From Variovorax paradoxus B4 (GTDB lineage Bacteria > Pseudomonadota > Gammaproteobacteria > Burkholderiales > Burkholderiaceae_C), in the NCBI RefSeq assembly GCF_000463015.1, contig NC_022247.1, positions 806,001 through 870,000 on the forward strand: 64,000 nucleotides of DNA, given 5' to 3'. Every line of letters begins with the position of its first letter. The stretch's first letter is position 1. This document shows positions 53,920-63,732 of this stretch, one piece after another. Made by a program: the position numbers and the translations under genes. The notes beneath the pieces are model-generated. The model saw nothing but the letters and a program-made list of their open reading frames with translations, searched no databases and was not told where the DNA came from.

Positions 53920-56129
53920 TCAAAGCGCGGCGAGCGCTGCGCGCACCTCGTCCTTGCCCAGGATCTCGGTCAGGATGACCGGCGCCTTGCCGGGCGCCTG
54001 CAGCACATACAGCGGCACACCGCTGCGGCCGAGCGCCATCAGGGCGGCGGTGATGGCGGGGTCGCGGCGCGTCCAGTCGGCGCGCAGCATCGCGACTTTC
54101 CTGCTGTCGAAATCGGCCAGCACCTCGGCATTCGCGAGCGTGGCCTTCTTGTTGTACTGGCAGGTCACGCACCAGGCGGCCGTGAAGTCGATGAACACCG
54201 GCTGCCCGGCGCCCGTGAGCTCGGCCACGCGCTCGGCCGACCAGGGCTGCCAGCGCTGCCCGGCGGTTGCAGCCAGCCTGGCCGGCTCCACCGTCTGCAG
54301 CACGTTGCGTCCGATGGCGGCGGCCAGCACCGCGGTGAAGGCGACCATCAGCGTGGCAATGACCAGCCGCGTGCGGCCGCGCAGCGTCAGCGCCCAGACG
54401 ATGGCGGCCATGCACACCAGCAGCGCGAGCAGCGTGCCCGCGCCGTCGATACCGCTTTGCTGGCCCAGCACCCAGACCAGCCAGGCCACGGTGGCGAACA
54501 TCGGGAACGCCAGCAGCCGGCGCAGCGTATGCATCCAGGGGCCGGGCCTGGGCAGCAGCAGCGCCACGGCGGGGATGAAGCCGGCGACCAGGTACGGCAG
54601 CGCCAGGCCAAGGCCCAGCGCGGCGAACAGCAGCAGCGCCTGCGATGCGGGAAGCCCGATGGCAAAGCCGAGCGAGACGCCCATGAACGGCGCGGTGCAG
54701 GGCGAAGCGATCACCACCGCCAGCACGCCCGAAAGAAAGTCGTTGGCAATCGGATGCCGGGCCTGCGCCGAACACAGGGACAAGGGCGCTGCGCGGCCGA
54801 ATTCGAACACGCCCGCCAGGTTGAGCCCGATCAGCGTGAACAGCGCCGCCAGCGCCGCCACCACGGCCGGCGATTGCAGCTGGAAGCCCCAGCCCAGTTG
54901 CGCGCCCGCCGCGCGCAGCGCCAGCATGGCGCCGCCCAGCGCAAGCACCGAGAGCATCACGCCGGCGGTGTAGGCCAGGCCTGCGGTGCGGTGCGCGCGG
55001 TGGTTGCCGGCCTGCCGCGCGAAGCCCAGCACCTTGATCGCGAGGATCGGGAAGACGCAGGGCATGAGGTTCAGCAGCAGTCCGCCGAGCAGGGCGCCGA
55101 GCAGTGCGGCCATCAGCGTGACCGTGGGTTGCGGCGGCAGTTCCGAAGAAGGCGAGGAGGGAGCGGCGGCCGCATTGGCGGCAAGGGCTGCCTGCAGCGC
55201 GGGCGAACCTCCGCGCGCGGCGCGGCGGCGGGCCAGCTGCCGCTGACGGGCGCCTCGGCACGCCAGGCCACCGGCTGGCCGGGCCGCCGGTCGGGCTCTG
55301 CCAGCGCCACCACGAGCGGCAGGGTCGTCGGGCTGGCGCTGCGCTGGTCGGCCAGCGGCAGCGTGGCGGTCCAGGTGGCGCCTTGCCAGCTTTGCGTCCA
55401 GTCCTTGCCCGATTCCGCGGCGGTGCGGATCAGCTCGGGCGTTTCGGGGAAGAAGCCCAGGGTCTTGCCGTGGGCCGAGGCGGGCAGGCCCTCGAGGCGC
55501 ACCTGCAGGCTGTTGCCGCTGACCTCCACTGCGCCCGGCTTGGCGAGCGGCTGCGGCTGCGCGGCCAGGGCTGCGTCGAACTCGGCCTTGTGCAGCGCGG
55601 TCGAACCCTGCAGTGGCAGCGCAAGGGTGAATTCGCCTTCCTCGGGGATGCATTCCTTGCGGCACACCAGCCAGCTGGCCTTGAGCCGGACGTCGAGCGC
55701 CGACGCGCCGGCGCCGAGGGCCAGCGGCGGCTTGAAGCTGCTCGACACCTCGAGCGGCACCGGCAACAGCACGGTGCCTTCGTAGCCGTAGTTGGCGAGG
55801 TTGCCGACCGGGATCTTGCGGGGCACCGGCCAGGCGATGTCGCCGGCCGCCACGCCGCTCGGCAGCGTCCAGTTCAGTTCGGTGGGCAGGCCGGAATCGC
55901 CGGCGTTCTTCCAGTAGGTATGCCACTCGGGCTGATGGGTGATCTGCAGACCGACCCAGACCGGTGCGCCCGGCGAAACGCCTTCGGGCGCATGCGCCAC
56001 CAGTTCCGCGCGCACGTGGGGGGTGGTGACCACCGCTCCCGGCCGGGATGCCAATTGGGCCGCAGCCGGCATGCAGGCTGCGGCGGCTGCTACCAGAAAT
56101 GTAGCGAGGTGAAAGCGGGAAAAGATCAT
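53920..56129 (-). pseudogene. dsbD: DsbD-type thiol:disulfide interchange protein gene with a frameshift
   Basis: Moves electrons from cytoplasmic thioredoxin to periplasmic proteins. Signal peptide to ~24, then the N-terminal DsbD/ScsB-like domain (with CRKECIPEEGEF), an Ala-rich linker, eight membrane helices (LLGGLLLNLMPCVFPILAIK, VVIASPCTAPF with the two central Cys) and a C-terminal thioredoxin domain with WCVTCQ. At 55211-55233, in a run of CG repeats, the frame shifts by one base between SGSWPA and RGGSPALQAAL, so the start at 56129 is out of frame with the membrane part. Repair would give ~735 residues. All key cysteines are present. Confidence 0.88.
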
Positions 56130-56170
56130 GCCGTCAGTCGGAGCAGGGGCGCGGTGCGAAGTTCCGTCGG

Positions 56171-56920
56171 TCAGGCAGCCCAGCCCAGCACCACGCGGCG
56201 GCTGTTGGCGCTCTTCTTCTCGATCTTGGTGACCACCACCGCGCCGATCTCGGCGGTGTTCGCAACATGCGTGCCGCCGCAGGGCTGGAAGTCGATCTGC
56301 GCGTCGCCCTCGCCGCCGATGCGGATGGTGCGCACCGTGCCCGAGCCGCGCGGCGGCTGCACGCTCATGCTTTTCACCAGCGCCGGATTGGCGTCGAGCT
56401 CCTCGTCGGTGATGGCGCCCACGGTCAGCGGATGCGCGGCACCCACCAGCCGCGCGAGGCCCGCCGTCAGGGCTTCCTTGTCGAGCGGATCGGTCATGTG
56501 GAAGTCGATGCGTGCATAGTCGGGCGTGATCGAGCAGCCGTTCACCGGCACGGGCACCAGGTGGCAGAGCAGATGGCTCGCGGTGTGGAAGCGCATCAGC
56601 CGGTGGCGGCGCTCCCAGTCGAGGCGCGCGGTCACGGCGCTGCCGGGTTCCAGCGCTGCAAGCAGTTCGGCCTGCCCGGGCGCCGGCACATGGACGAATT
56701 CATGGGTGGGCTGGCCTTCCTCGTTCTTCGCCTTGCGGGTGTCGGCGATGACCACTTCGCGGCCGTCGGCCAGCGCCAGCACGCCGGCGTCGCCGGCCTG
56801 GCCGCCCCCCAGGGGATAGAACACGGTGCGGTCCAGCACGATGCCGGTATCGTCGATGCGCAGGATGCGGGCTTCGCAGGTGCGCAGGTAGGCGTCGGCG
56901 CGGAACAGGTCGTCGGTCAT
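56171..56920 (-). CDS. AlaX-type alanyl-tRNA editing protein
   Basis: A free-standing editing enzyme that removes Ser or Gly wrongly attached to tRNA-Ala; 249 residues. The zinc-binding motifs are HTASHLL (HxxxH) and CGGTH. The N-terminal beta-barrel part has RTVFYPLGGGQAGD, as in AlaRS domain II, which places it in the longer AlaX group. Mild doubt remains over the start; ATG 56920 fits the family. 41 bases before the dsbD start, same strand. Confidence 0.93.
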   Translation of the reverse strand: MTDDLFRADAYLRTCEARILRIDDTGIVLDRTVFYPLGGGQAGDAGVLALADGREVVIADTRKAKNEEGQPTHEFVHVPAPGQAELLAALEPGSAVTARLDWERRHRLMRFHTASHLLCHLVPVPVNGCSITPDYARIDFHMTDPLDKEALTAGLARLVGAAHPLTVGAITDEELDANPALVKSMSVQPPRGSGTVRTIRIGGEGDAQIDFQPCGGTHVANTAEIGAVVVTKIEKKSANSRRVVLGWAA

Positions 56921-57062
56921 GCGGCCGATGGTAGCGGCGATGCGTGAATGGGGTGCGCCCACGCCAAAAAGCGCCCATGGCCGACAGCCCGTGCCGCAGC
57001 CGTCCCCATGATTTGGCGGAGAAACGCGGCCCTTCTCATGCCGCAGCAACCAAGGAGCGCGA

Positions 57063-58424
57063 ATGAAGGTACCGAGCATCGCCATGTCTTCGCAGGCCTC
57101 CATGGCCACGGTGATTGCGGCGCTGGCGCTGGCCGGCTGCGGCGAAACCGCCAAGCTGGCGCCCGAGGCCACCACCGGACCGCGTCCGCAGCTGGTCGAA
57201 CCCAACAAGACGCTGATTCCCACCGTCAACGTGGCAACGGCGATTGGCTGGACCGATGCTGCTGCCCCCAGGGCCGCCGACGGCTTGCGCGTGAACGCGC
57301 TGGCGCGCGGGCTGGACCATCCGCGCTGGGTCTACACGCTGCCCAACGGCGACGTGCTGGTGGCCGAAAGCAACAAGCCGCCCAAGCTCGAAGGCAGCAG
57401 CGACGGCGGCAGCGGCCCGATGGGCAAGATCCGCAACTGGGTCATGGGCAAGGTCATGGGCCGCGCCGGGGCGGGCGTGCCGAGCCCCAACCGCATCACG
57501 CTGCTGCGCGATGCCGACGGAGATGGCGCGGCCGAGGTGCGGCAGGTGTTCCTGTCGAACCTGAGCTCGCCGTTCGGCATGGCGCTGGTGGGCAGCGAGC
57601 TGTTCATCGCCAACGCCGACGCGCTCGTCAAGGTGCCCTACACCGAGGGCCAGACCTCGGTCAGCGCAACGCCCACGGTGGTCACGCCGCTGCCCGCGGG
57701 CATCAACCACCACTGGACCAAGAACGTGGTCGCCAATGCCGAAGGCACCAGGCTCTACGTCACGGTCGGCTCCAACAGCAACATCGGCGAAAACGGGCTG
57801 GCCGCCGAAGAGGGCCGTGCCGCCATCTGGGAGGTGGATGCGAAGAGCGGCGAGAAGCGCCTGTTCGCGAGCGGGCTGCGCAACCCCAACGGACTGGCCT
57901 GGGAGCCCGAGACCAAGGCGCTGTGGACCGTGGTCAACGAGCGCGACGAAATCGGCAGCGACCTGGTGCCCGACTACCTCACATCGGTGAAAGACGGCGC
58001 CTTCTACGGCTGGCCCTGGAGCTACTACGGCGGCCATGTGGATGCGCGCGTCACGCCGCAGAAGCCCGACCTGGTGGCCAAGGCCATCGCGCCCGACTAC
58101 GCGCTCGGCTCGCACGTCGCGCCCCTGGGGCTGGTCTTCTCGGACGGGCGCGGCATGCCCGCCGAGTTCGCGACCGGCGCCTTCATCGGCGAGCACGGCT
58201 CCTGGAACCGCAAGCCGAAGTCCGGCTACAAGGTGGTGTTCGTGCCGTTCATCGGCGGCAAGCCGAGCGGACCGCCGATCGACGTGCTGACCGGCTTCCT
58301 CACGGCCGACGAAAAGGCGCAGGGCCGGCCCGTGGGCGTGGCGCTCGACAAGAACGGCGCGCTGCTGGTGGCCGACGACGTGGGCAACGTGGTCTGGCGC
58401 GTCTCGCGGGCGAAGCCGCAGTAG
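57063..58424 (+). CDS. PQQ-dependent sugar dehydrogenase-like lipoprotein
   Basis: A 453-residue exported beta-propeller of the soluble glucose/sorbosone dehydrogenase family. The signal peptide ends in lipobox ALAG-C (about Cys26). Family patterns: [70 protein letters not shown], then [16 protein letters not shown]. Residues that bind PQQ in relatives (His, Arg, Trp in these motifs) are present, but the substrate is unknown. AAGGAG is well placed. Convergent with the GNAT gene with 17 bases between. Confidence 0.9.
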   Translation: MKVPSIAMSSQASMATVIAALALAGCGETAKLAPEATTGPRPQLVEPNKTLIPTVNVATAIGWTDAAAPRAADGLRVNALARGLDHPRWVYTLPNGDVLVAESNKPPKLEGSSDGGSGPMGKIRNWVMGKVMGRAGAGVPSPNRITLLRDADGDGAAEVRQVFLSNLSSPFGMALVGSELFIANADALVKVPYTEGQTSVSATPTVVTPLPAGINHHWTKNVVANAEGTRLYVTVGSNSNIGENGLAAEEGRAAIWEVDAKSGEKRLFASGLRNPNGLAWEPETKALWTVVNERDEIGSDLVPDYLTSVKDGAFYGWPWSYYGGHVDARVTPQKPDLVAKAIAPDYALGSHVAPLGLVFSDGRGMPAEFATGAFIGEHGSWNRKPKSGYKVVFVPFIGGKPSGPPIDVLTGFLTADEKAQGRPVGVALDKNGALLVADDVGNVVWRVSRAKPQ

Positions 58425-58441
58425 GCGTTTCGCCTCTGTCT

Positions 58442-59005
58442 CTAGCGCTGCAGACGGCCGATTCGAAAGAGCCGGTGCCGGCGCAGCGCGTGCCCCTCCG
58501 GCACGGCCGGGTGATCGAAGGCGCCGTCCACGTCCTCACGCATGCCGAGGCGTTCCATCACCGCCGCCGAGCGAAGATTGCCGAGCGCCGTGAACGCCAC
58601 GATCTCGTCGAATCCGAGCCGCTCGAAACCCGCCTGCAAGGCAGCGCGCGCGGCCTCGCTCGCGAGCCCCTGGCCCCACCATTTGCGTGCGAAGCGCCAG
58701 CCGATCTCGATGCAGGGCGAAAAGGGCAACGCGGCCAGCGGCACGTTCAGGCCCGTGAAGCCGGCGAACTCGCCCGATTCCCTGTGCTCGACGGCCCAGA
58801 AGCCCCAGCCCTGTTCGGCGATGCGGGCCCTGATGCGTGCGGCGAGCGCATCGCTATCGGCCCGCGTGGGCACCGGCAGCAGAAACTCCATGACCTGCGG
58901 ATCGGCCGCAAGCGCGGCAAATGGCGCGAGATCGCTCCCCTGCCACTGGCGCAGCCGGAGGCGCGGGGTTTCGAATTCGATCGGGGGCTGGATGCTGTCG
59001 GCCAT
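58442..59005 (-). CDS. GNAT-family N-acetyltransferase (RimJ/RimL type)
   Basis: A 187-residue acetyl-CoA-dependent acetyltransferase. FETPRLRLRQWQGSDLAPF at the start, IGWRFARKWWGQGLASEAA (the acetyl-CoA P-loop) and a TALGNLRSAAVMERLGM end are those of the acetyltransferase_3 family, which modifies amino groups of proteins or small molecules. Target unknown. It is 14 bases after the alcohol dehydrogenase gene on the same strand, so probably co-transcribed. Confidence 0.9.
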   Translation of the reverse strand: MADSIQPPIEFETPRLRLRQWQGSDLAPFAALAADPQVMEFLLPVPTRADSDALAARIRARIAEQGWGFWAVEHRESGEFAGFTGLNVPLAALPFSPCIEIGWRFARKWWGQGLASEAARAALQAGFERLGFDEIVAFTALGNLRSAAVMERLGMREDVDGAFDHPAVPEGHALRRHRLFRIGRLQR

Positions 59006-59019
59006 GCAGCCGATTGTGC

Positions 59020-60030
59020 TCAGAACCCCGCGAGCACCACCTTGCCCTGCGCCTTGCCGCTCTCGATCAGCGCATGCGCCTTCCTGAGGTTGGCGGCATT
59101 GATGGCGCCGAAGCTCGCATTGGCGGTCGTGCGGATGCGGCCCGCATCGACCAGCGCCGCCACCTCGGCCAGCAGCGCGCCCTGCTCGGCGACGTCCGGC
59201 GTTTCGAAGCGCGAGCGCGCGAACATCATTTCCCAGTGCAGCGAGATGCACTTGGTCTTGAGCGGCATCGCGTCGAGCGCCGGCAGGTCGTCGATCACCG
59301 CGAGCTGGCCCTGGGGCTTCAGGCTTTCGATGATCTGCGCGTAGTGCTGGCCGGTCTGCGTGAGGCTCGCGACCATGTCGACCTCGCCGATGCCCGCGGC
59401 CTTGAGTTCGGCCGCGAGCGGCTTCGAGTGGTCGATGACCGCGTGGGCGCCGAGTGCCAGGCACCACGCCCGCGTCTCGGCCCGCGAGGCCGTGGCCACC
59501 ACGCGCAATTGCGTGAGCTGGCGCGCGAGCTGGATCAGGATCGACCCCACGCCGCCGGCCCCGCCGGTGACCAGCAGCGTCTGGCCCGCGCCGCCGTTCT
59601 TCGGCACCTGGAGGCGGTCGAACAGCAGCTCGTAGGCGGTGATGGTGGTCAGCGGCAGCGCGGCGGCTTGCGCATCGTCGAGGCTCCTGGGCGCGAGGGC
59701 CACGATGCGCTCGTCCACCGCATGCAGTTCGGCGTTGGCGCCGGGCCGCACGATCGAGCCGGCGTAGTAGACGCGGTCGCCGAGCTTGAAGTTCTTCACC
59801 CCGGCGCCGATGGCCTCGACCGTGCCCGCGGCGTCCCAGCCCAGCACCTTGGGCTGGCCGGCTTCGGGCGCAATGTTCTTGCGCACCTTGGTGTCGACCG
59901 GATTGACCGAGATGGCCTTCACGCGCACCAGCAGGTCGCGCGGGCCGGCCACGGGGGCGGGCAATTCGATGTCCTGCAGCGACTCGGGGTTGTCGATGGG
60001 GAGGGGCTGGTAGTAGCCGATGGCTTTCAT
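59020..60030 (-). CDS. Zinc-type alcohol dehydrogenase/quinone oxidoreductase
   Basis: A medium-chain dehydrogenase/reductase of 336 residues, NADPH-dependent. The GroES-like half has VNPVDTKVRKN and GWDAAGTVEAIGAGV. The nucleotide site is VTGGAGGVGSILIQLARQL. No catalytic zinc cysteine/histidine set is visible, so it is closer to quinone oxidoreductases than to true alcohol dehydrogenases. Divergent from the LysR gene at 60125 across a 94-base gap with a dyad. Confidence 0.92.
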   Translation of the reverse strand: MKAIGYYQPLPIDNPESLQDIELPAPVAGPRDLLVRVKAISVNPVDTKVRKNIAPEAGQPKVLGWDAAGTVEAIGAGVKNFKLGDRVYYAGSIVRPGANAELHAVDERIVALAPRSLDDAQAAALPLTTITAYELLFDRLQVPKNGGAGQTLLVTGGAGGVGSILIQLARQLTQLRVVATASRAETRAWCLALGAHAVIDHSKPLAAELKAAGIGEVDMVASLTQTGQHYAQIIESLKPQGQLAVIDDLPALDAMPLKTKCISLHWEMMFARSRFETPDVAEQGALLAEVAALVDAGRIRTTANASFGAINAANLRKAHALIESGKAQGKVVLAGF

Positions 60031-60080
60031 GGTGGGGAACCTTTCCTTGTTTCCTGAACGATGGCTCGACTGTAGGATGG

Positions 60081-60093
60081 CAATTCAGAATTG
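60081..60093. promoter_or_regulatory. Dyad in the oxidoreductase/LysR divergent gap
   Basis: CAATTC-A-GAATTG is perfectly symmetric and sits 32 bases before the LysR start. Probable operator for that regulator. Confidence 0.5.
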
Positions 60094-60124
60094 ATAAGAC
60101 CGCATAAACGAGCAACACTTTCAA

Positions 60125-61030
60125 ATGAAGATTGAAAATCTGTCGGACCTGCAGGTGCTGGTGCAGACCGCCCGCGGCGGCACGCTCACGGCGGCCGCCC
60201 ATGCGCTGGGCATGACGCCGGCTGCCGCCAGCGCCACGCTCAAGCGGCTGGAAACGCAGCTCGGCGCCCGGCTGTTCGAGCGCTCGACCCGCGCCATGCG
60301 CCTGACGTCGCAGGGCCAGACGCTGCTCGACTACGCGGTGCGCGCCTTCGAGCTGCTGGACGAGGGCGAGTCGCTGGTCACGGCCGATCGCGGCGAGCTG
60401 GTCGGCACCTTGCGCGTGGCCGCCCCGTCGGATCTCACGCGCAGCACGCTGCTGCCCTGGTTCGACGAATTCCTTGAACTGCACCCGGGTGTGCAGCTGT
60501 CGCTGTCCGTCGGCGACCGGCTGCTCGACGTGACGCGCGACGAGGTCGACGTGGCATTGCGCTACGGCGCGCTGGCCGATTCGCGGCTGGTGGCGCGGCC
60601 GTTCGCGCTGACCAATCCGCTGCTCACCGCATCGCCCGCCTACCTGCGCCGCCACGCCGCGCCGAAGACGCCGCAGGACCTGGTGCACCACAACTGCCTC
60701 ACCTTTGATCGCGGCGGGCGCCGCCATCGCACATGGCGCTTCGCGCAGAACGGGCAGTGGACCGAAGTGCGCGTGAAGGGCGACCGCAGCGTGGACGACG
60801 CTTCGCTCGCGCGCGAGTGGGCGGTGGCCGGCCGCGGCATCACGTTGAAGTCCGCGCTCGACGTGCGCAACGACATCAGCACCGGCCGACTGGTGCGGCT
60901 GCTGCCCGATTGGGACACCGAGCCCTACCCGCTGCACGCCCTGCTGCCGAGCGGACGCTTCGTGCCCGCGCGCGTGCGGGCGCTGGTGGATTTCCTGGCG
61001 CTGAAGTTCGAGGCGCTGACGGCCGGGTAG
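60125..61030 (+). CDS. LysR-type transcriptional regulator (CrgA-like)
   Basis: A 301-residue regulator. The HTH is in residues ~5-62 (GGTLTAAAHALGMTPAAASATL). The effector domain has RVAAPSDLTRSTLLPW, a VDVALRYGALADSRLVARP stretch typical of the CrgA/AaeR group, and a GRGITLKSALDV turn. Divergent from the oxidoreductase-GNAT pair, which it probably controls. The stop is three bases from the convergent SDR stop. Confidence 0.93.
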   Translation: MKIENLSDLQVLVQTARGGTLTAAAHALGMTPAAASATLKRLETQLGARLFERSTRAMRLTSQGQTLLDYAVRAFELLDEGESLVTADRGELVGTLRVAAPSDLTRSTLLPWFDEFLELHPGVQLSLSVGDRLLDVTRDEVDVALRYGALADSRLVARPFALTNPLLTASPAYLRRHAAPKTPQDLVHHNCLTFDRGGRRHRTWRFAQNGQWTEVRVKGDRSVDDASLAREWAVAGRGITLKSALDVRNDISTGRLVRLLPDWDTEPYPLHALLPSGRFVPARVRALVDFLALKFEALTAG

Positions 61031-61033
61031 GCC

Positions 61034-61831
61034 CTAGATCATCGGCGTGACCGCGCCGTCCATCGCGACGATGGCGCCCGTCACGTAGCTCGCCTTCGGC
61101 GAGGCCAGGAACACGACCGTGTTGGCAATCTCCTGCGGCGTGGCGATGCGCCCGAGCGGCAGGCGGGCTGTGGCGCGCTGCAGCGCCTCGTCGCTGCCGA
61201 TGCCCTGCAGCTTCGCGTCCGCCTTCATGCCTTCCTGCAGCCGCTCGGTCAGCGTGAGGCCGGGGTTCACCGCGTTCACGCGCACGCCCTTGGCCGCATA
61301 GGCAGCGGCCATGCCGGCGCTCACCAGCATCAGCGCCGCGTTGGCTGCACCGCCGGCCATGTGCACCGGGCTGGCGACCTTGCCGCCCTGGCCGATCACG
61401 TTGACGATCGCGCCGCGGCCGCGCTGGCCCATGCGCTTGACCACCGGATCGATCATGTGGATGTAGGTGAAGTACTTGGCGTCCATCGCGTCGTGCCAGG
61501 CGGCGGCATCCAGCTCGTCGGGCGGCGTGCGGCGCGCGGCGCCGGCCGAATTCACCAGCACGTCGACCGGGCCGAAGGCCTGCTCGGCTGCATCGAGCGC
61601 GGCCACGGCGCTGGCCGGGTCCTTGAGGTCGGCCGCATGCACCGAGACCCGGCCCTCGGCCTGTGCGAACGCTTCGGCCAGCGTCTTGCGGCCCCGCTCC
61701 AGGTTCTGCAGGTCGCGCGACACGAGGCTCACGCGCGCGCCCTCCTGCAGGAAGCCGAGCGCGCAGGCCAGGCCGATGCCCTTGCTGCCGCCGGTGATGA
61801 GAACGTGCTGGTCCTGGAGCTGGAGATCCAT
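61034..61831 (-). CDS. Short-chain dehydrogenase/reductase without YxxxK
   Basis: A 265-residue Rossmann protein. The cofactor loop is TGGSKGIGLA and the NSAGAAR motif is present. After VNVIGQGGKVASPVH, where family members carry Ser then Tyr-x3-Lys, the sequence reads HMAGGAANAALM, so neither Tyr nor Lys is in place. VNPGLTLTERL and YVTGAIVAMDG are conserved at the end. Activity may use another residue set or be lost. It follows pgaD by 82 bases on the same strand. Confidence 0.88.
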   Translation of the reverse strand: MDLQLQDQHVLITGGSKGIGLACALGFLQEGARVSLVSRDLQNLERGRKTLAEAFAQAEGRVSVHAADLKDPASAVAALDAAEQAFGPVDVLVNSAGAARRTPPDELDAAAWHDAMDAKYFTYIHMIDPVVKRMGQRGRGAIVNVIGQGGKVASPVHMAGGAANAALMLVSAGMAAAYAAKGVRVNAVNPGLTLTERLQEGMKADAKLQGIGSDEALQRATARLPLGRIATPQEIANTVVFLASPKASYVTGAIVAMDGAVTPMI

Positions 61832-61913
61832 TGAAGAGTCCTTGAAGGGTTGCTGCGAATCGGAGCGATTGAATCACCGACGCGAAATCCCTGCAGGGAC
61901 GCGGCCGTACCGG

Positions 61914-62465
61914 TCAGCGTGCGGCGGCCGCCGTTCGCAGCGCGGGCTCCGGCAGGCCGCATGCCGCGTCCTCGGCATGGCGCAGCTGCCCGTCGCGGTC
62001 ATGGTGCACCAGCAATTGGCGGGCGCGCTGCCAGGCGGACAGGCGTGCCGGCGGCACGGCGATGTAGGAGGCCAGCGCGAACAGCGACGACTGCTCCTGG
62101 TCCGGCGGTGCCTCGCGCAGGTGCTGCAGCCGGCGGAACGGCGCCATCAGCAGCATCGAGACCAGGATCACGCCGATCACGGTGGCATAGAGGCCGAGCA
62201 GGTGCAGCACCTCGGGCTGCGAGCGCGCGCCAAGCACATAGGGCCATGCGTACCAGATCGCGCAGAACCAGATCGCCACGGTGACGGCCGGGCGCAGCAC
62301 GCGCAGCCACAGGTACATGGCCAGCGTGCGCTGCGGCGAGCGGCCGCTGCCGAAGGCGCGCAGCGAAATGCGCGCGGCGTCGATGATCGGCTCTTCCCCC
62401 GCGGGCTGGCCCCAGGAGCGGCGCCGCACCGGCGGCAGGGTGTGGGATTCAGGGTGGTGGTGCAT
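61914..62465 (-). CDS. pgaD: PgaD, accessory subunit of the PNAG synthase
   Basis: A 183-residue inner-membrane partner of PgaC. Two membrane helices (about 75-97 and 112-133) separated by a short loop, as in PgaD. In the family, c-di-GMP binds at the PgaC-PgaD interface and switches polymer synthesis on. The start (MHHHPESH) overlaps the end of pgaC by 17 bases. The C-terminal ~60 residues are longer than in E. coli PgaD. Confidence 0.85.
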   Translation of the reverse strand: MHHHPESHTLPPVRRRSWGQPAGEEPIIDAARISLRAFGSGRSPQRTLAMYLWLRVLRPAVTVAIWFCAIWYAWPYVLGARSQPEVLHLLGLYATVIGVILVSMLLMAPFRRLQHLREAPPDQEQSSLFALASYIAVPPARLSAWQRARQLLVHHDRDGQLRHAEDAACGLPEPALRTAAAAR

Positions 62466-63732
62466 CGGAAACTCCTCGGTCGGGGCTCGTCCACACCGCA
62501 CGCTTGCCGCGGCGGCGCATCAGGGCTTTGGGAAGGGCGATGACGGTGGCCGCCATCGTGATGGTCCAGAAAGCGATCGGGTACCAGATCGTTCCGGCGA
62601 AATAGCGCAGCAGGTCGCGGTCGTAGCGGCGATCGATCCACAGGCTCAGCAGCATCTGCAGGATGCAGGTCATGGCAAGCAGCGTGCCCTGCCAGTGCGG
62701 CAGCAGCGCCGAATGCCACGCCGACGCGGCGGGCAGGAACGGCCGCAGAAAGCCGATCACCAGCACGAGCGCCATCGCATAGGCCCACACCACGCTGACC
62801 ATGTACTCGGCATAGACCAGCCACATGCGCCACTGCCGCGGCCGCAGGATGCGCGGGGTGTAGCGCAGCATCGTCTGGATGCCGCCGACGGCCCAGCGCA
62901 GGCGCTGCTTCCAGAGGCCGCGCAAGGTCTCGGGCATGAGGATCCAGCACAGCGCGCGCGGCTCGAAGCGCAGCTGCCAGCCGCCGAGCTGGAGCTTCCA
63001 GCTCATGTCGATGTCCTCGGTGAGCACGTCGGGGCTCCAGAAGCCCACGTCGATCACGGCGCGGCGGCGGAACATCGCGATCACGCCCGACACCGTGAAC
63101 AGCGTGCCCACCAGCTGCTGCGAGCGCTTGATGAGCCCGATGATCGAGGAAAACTCGCCCACCTGCATGCGCCCGAGCAGCGTGGTGCGGGTGCGGATGC
63201 GCGGATTGCCGGTCACGGCGCCGATGCGTTCGGACTCCAGCATCGGATTCAGCATCCAGGCAATGGCGTTGGCGTCCACCAGCGCATCGCCGTCGATGCC
63301 CAGGATGTACTCGCCGCGCGCGAGCTGGCAGGCGGTGTTCAGGCCCACGGCCTTGCCCTGGTTGCTGGCGTTGTGGATCACGCGCAGCCGGCTGTATTCC
63401 TGCGTCATCGCGTCGAGCAGCTCGCCCGTGCCGTCGGTGCTGCCGTCGTTGACCGCGATCACCTCGAAGTTCGGATAGCGCGTGCGCATCAGCTGCTCGA
63501 TGACCTCGCGCAGGTGGGGCGCTTCGTTGAAGCAGGGCACCACCACCGTCACCAGGGGCTGCGACGCAAGCACTTGCAGCGGATCGATCTCGACATCGCG
63601 CTGGCGCTCGAACACCCAGGCATGCGACAGCCCGCCCGCCATCCAGACGTACGCCATGAAGAAGGGGTAGTAGAAGACGAAGCCGAACAGCAGCGGCGGC
63701 AGCGCTTCGGACAGGGCGTGGAGGGTGGTCAT
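62449..63732 (-). CDS. pgaC: PgaC, poly-beta-1,6-N-acetylglucosamine synthase
   Basis: A processive family-2 glycosyltransferase of 427 residues in the inner membrane that polymerises N-acetylglucosamine. One helix is at the N-terminus and three or four follow the catalytic domain. Motifs: VVVPCFNEAPHL, the Asp in NDGSTDGT, the metal site GIDGDALVD, TED (LTEDIDMSW) and QRLRW (QxxRW). All key residues are present. The ATG overlaps the pgaB stop by four bases. Confidence 0.95.
   Translation of the reverse strand: MTTLHALSEALPPLLFGFVFYYPFFMAYVWMAGGLSHAWVFERQRDVEIDPLQVLASQPLVTVVVPCFNEAPHLREVIEQLMRTRYPNFEVIAVNDGSTDGTGELLDAMTQEYSRLRVIHNASNQGKAVGLNTACQLARGEYILGIDGDALVDANAIAWMLNPMLESERIGAVTGNPRIRTRTTLLGRMQVGEFSSIIGLIKRSQQLVGTLFTVSGVIAMFRRRAVIDVGFWSPDVLTEDIDMSWKLQLGGWQLRFEPRALCWILMPETLRGLWKQRLRWAVGGIQTMLRYTPRILRPRQWRMWLVYAEYMVSVVWAYAMALVLVIGFLRPFLPAASAWHSALLPHWQGTLLAMTCILQMLLSLWIDRRYDRDLLRYFAGTIWYPIAFWTITMAATVIALPKALMRRRGKRAVWTSPDRGVSDAPPP

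Noticed and set aside
58423..58435. AGGCG-TTT-CGCCT hairpin between the PQQ-type gene and the GNAT gene
   Set aside because: Stem of only five pairs without a T run; too weak to call a terminator.
58442..60937. One continuous 831-codon minus-strand frame joining the GNAT gene with upstream DNA
   Set aside because: Only the last 187 codons have a recognisable domain; the upstream part is a shifted copy of the oxidoreductase gene and a LysR antisense frame.
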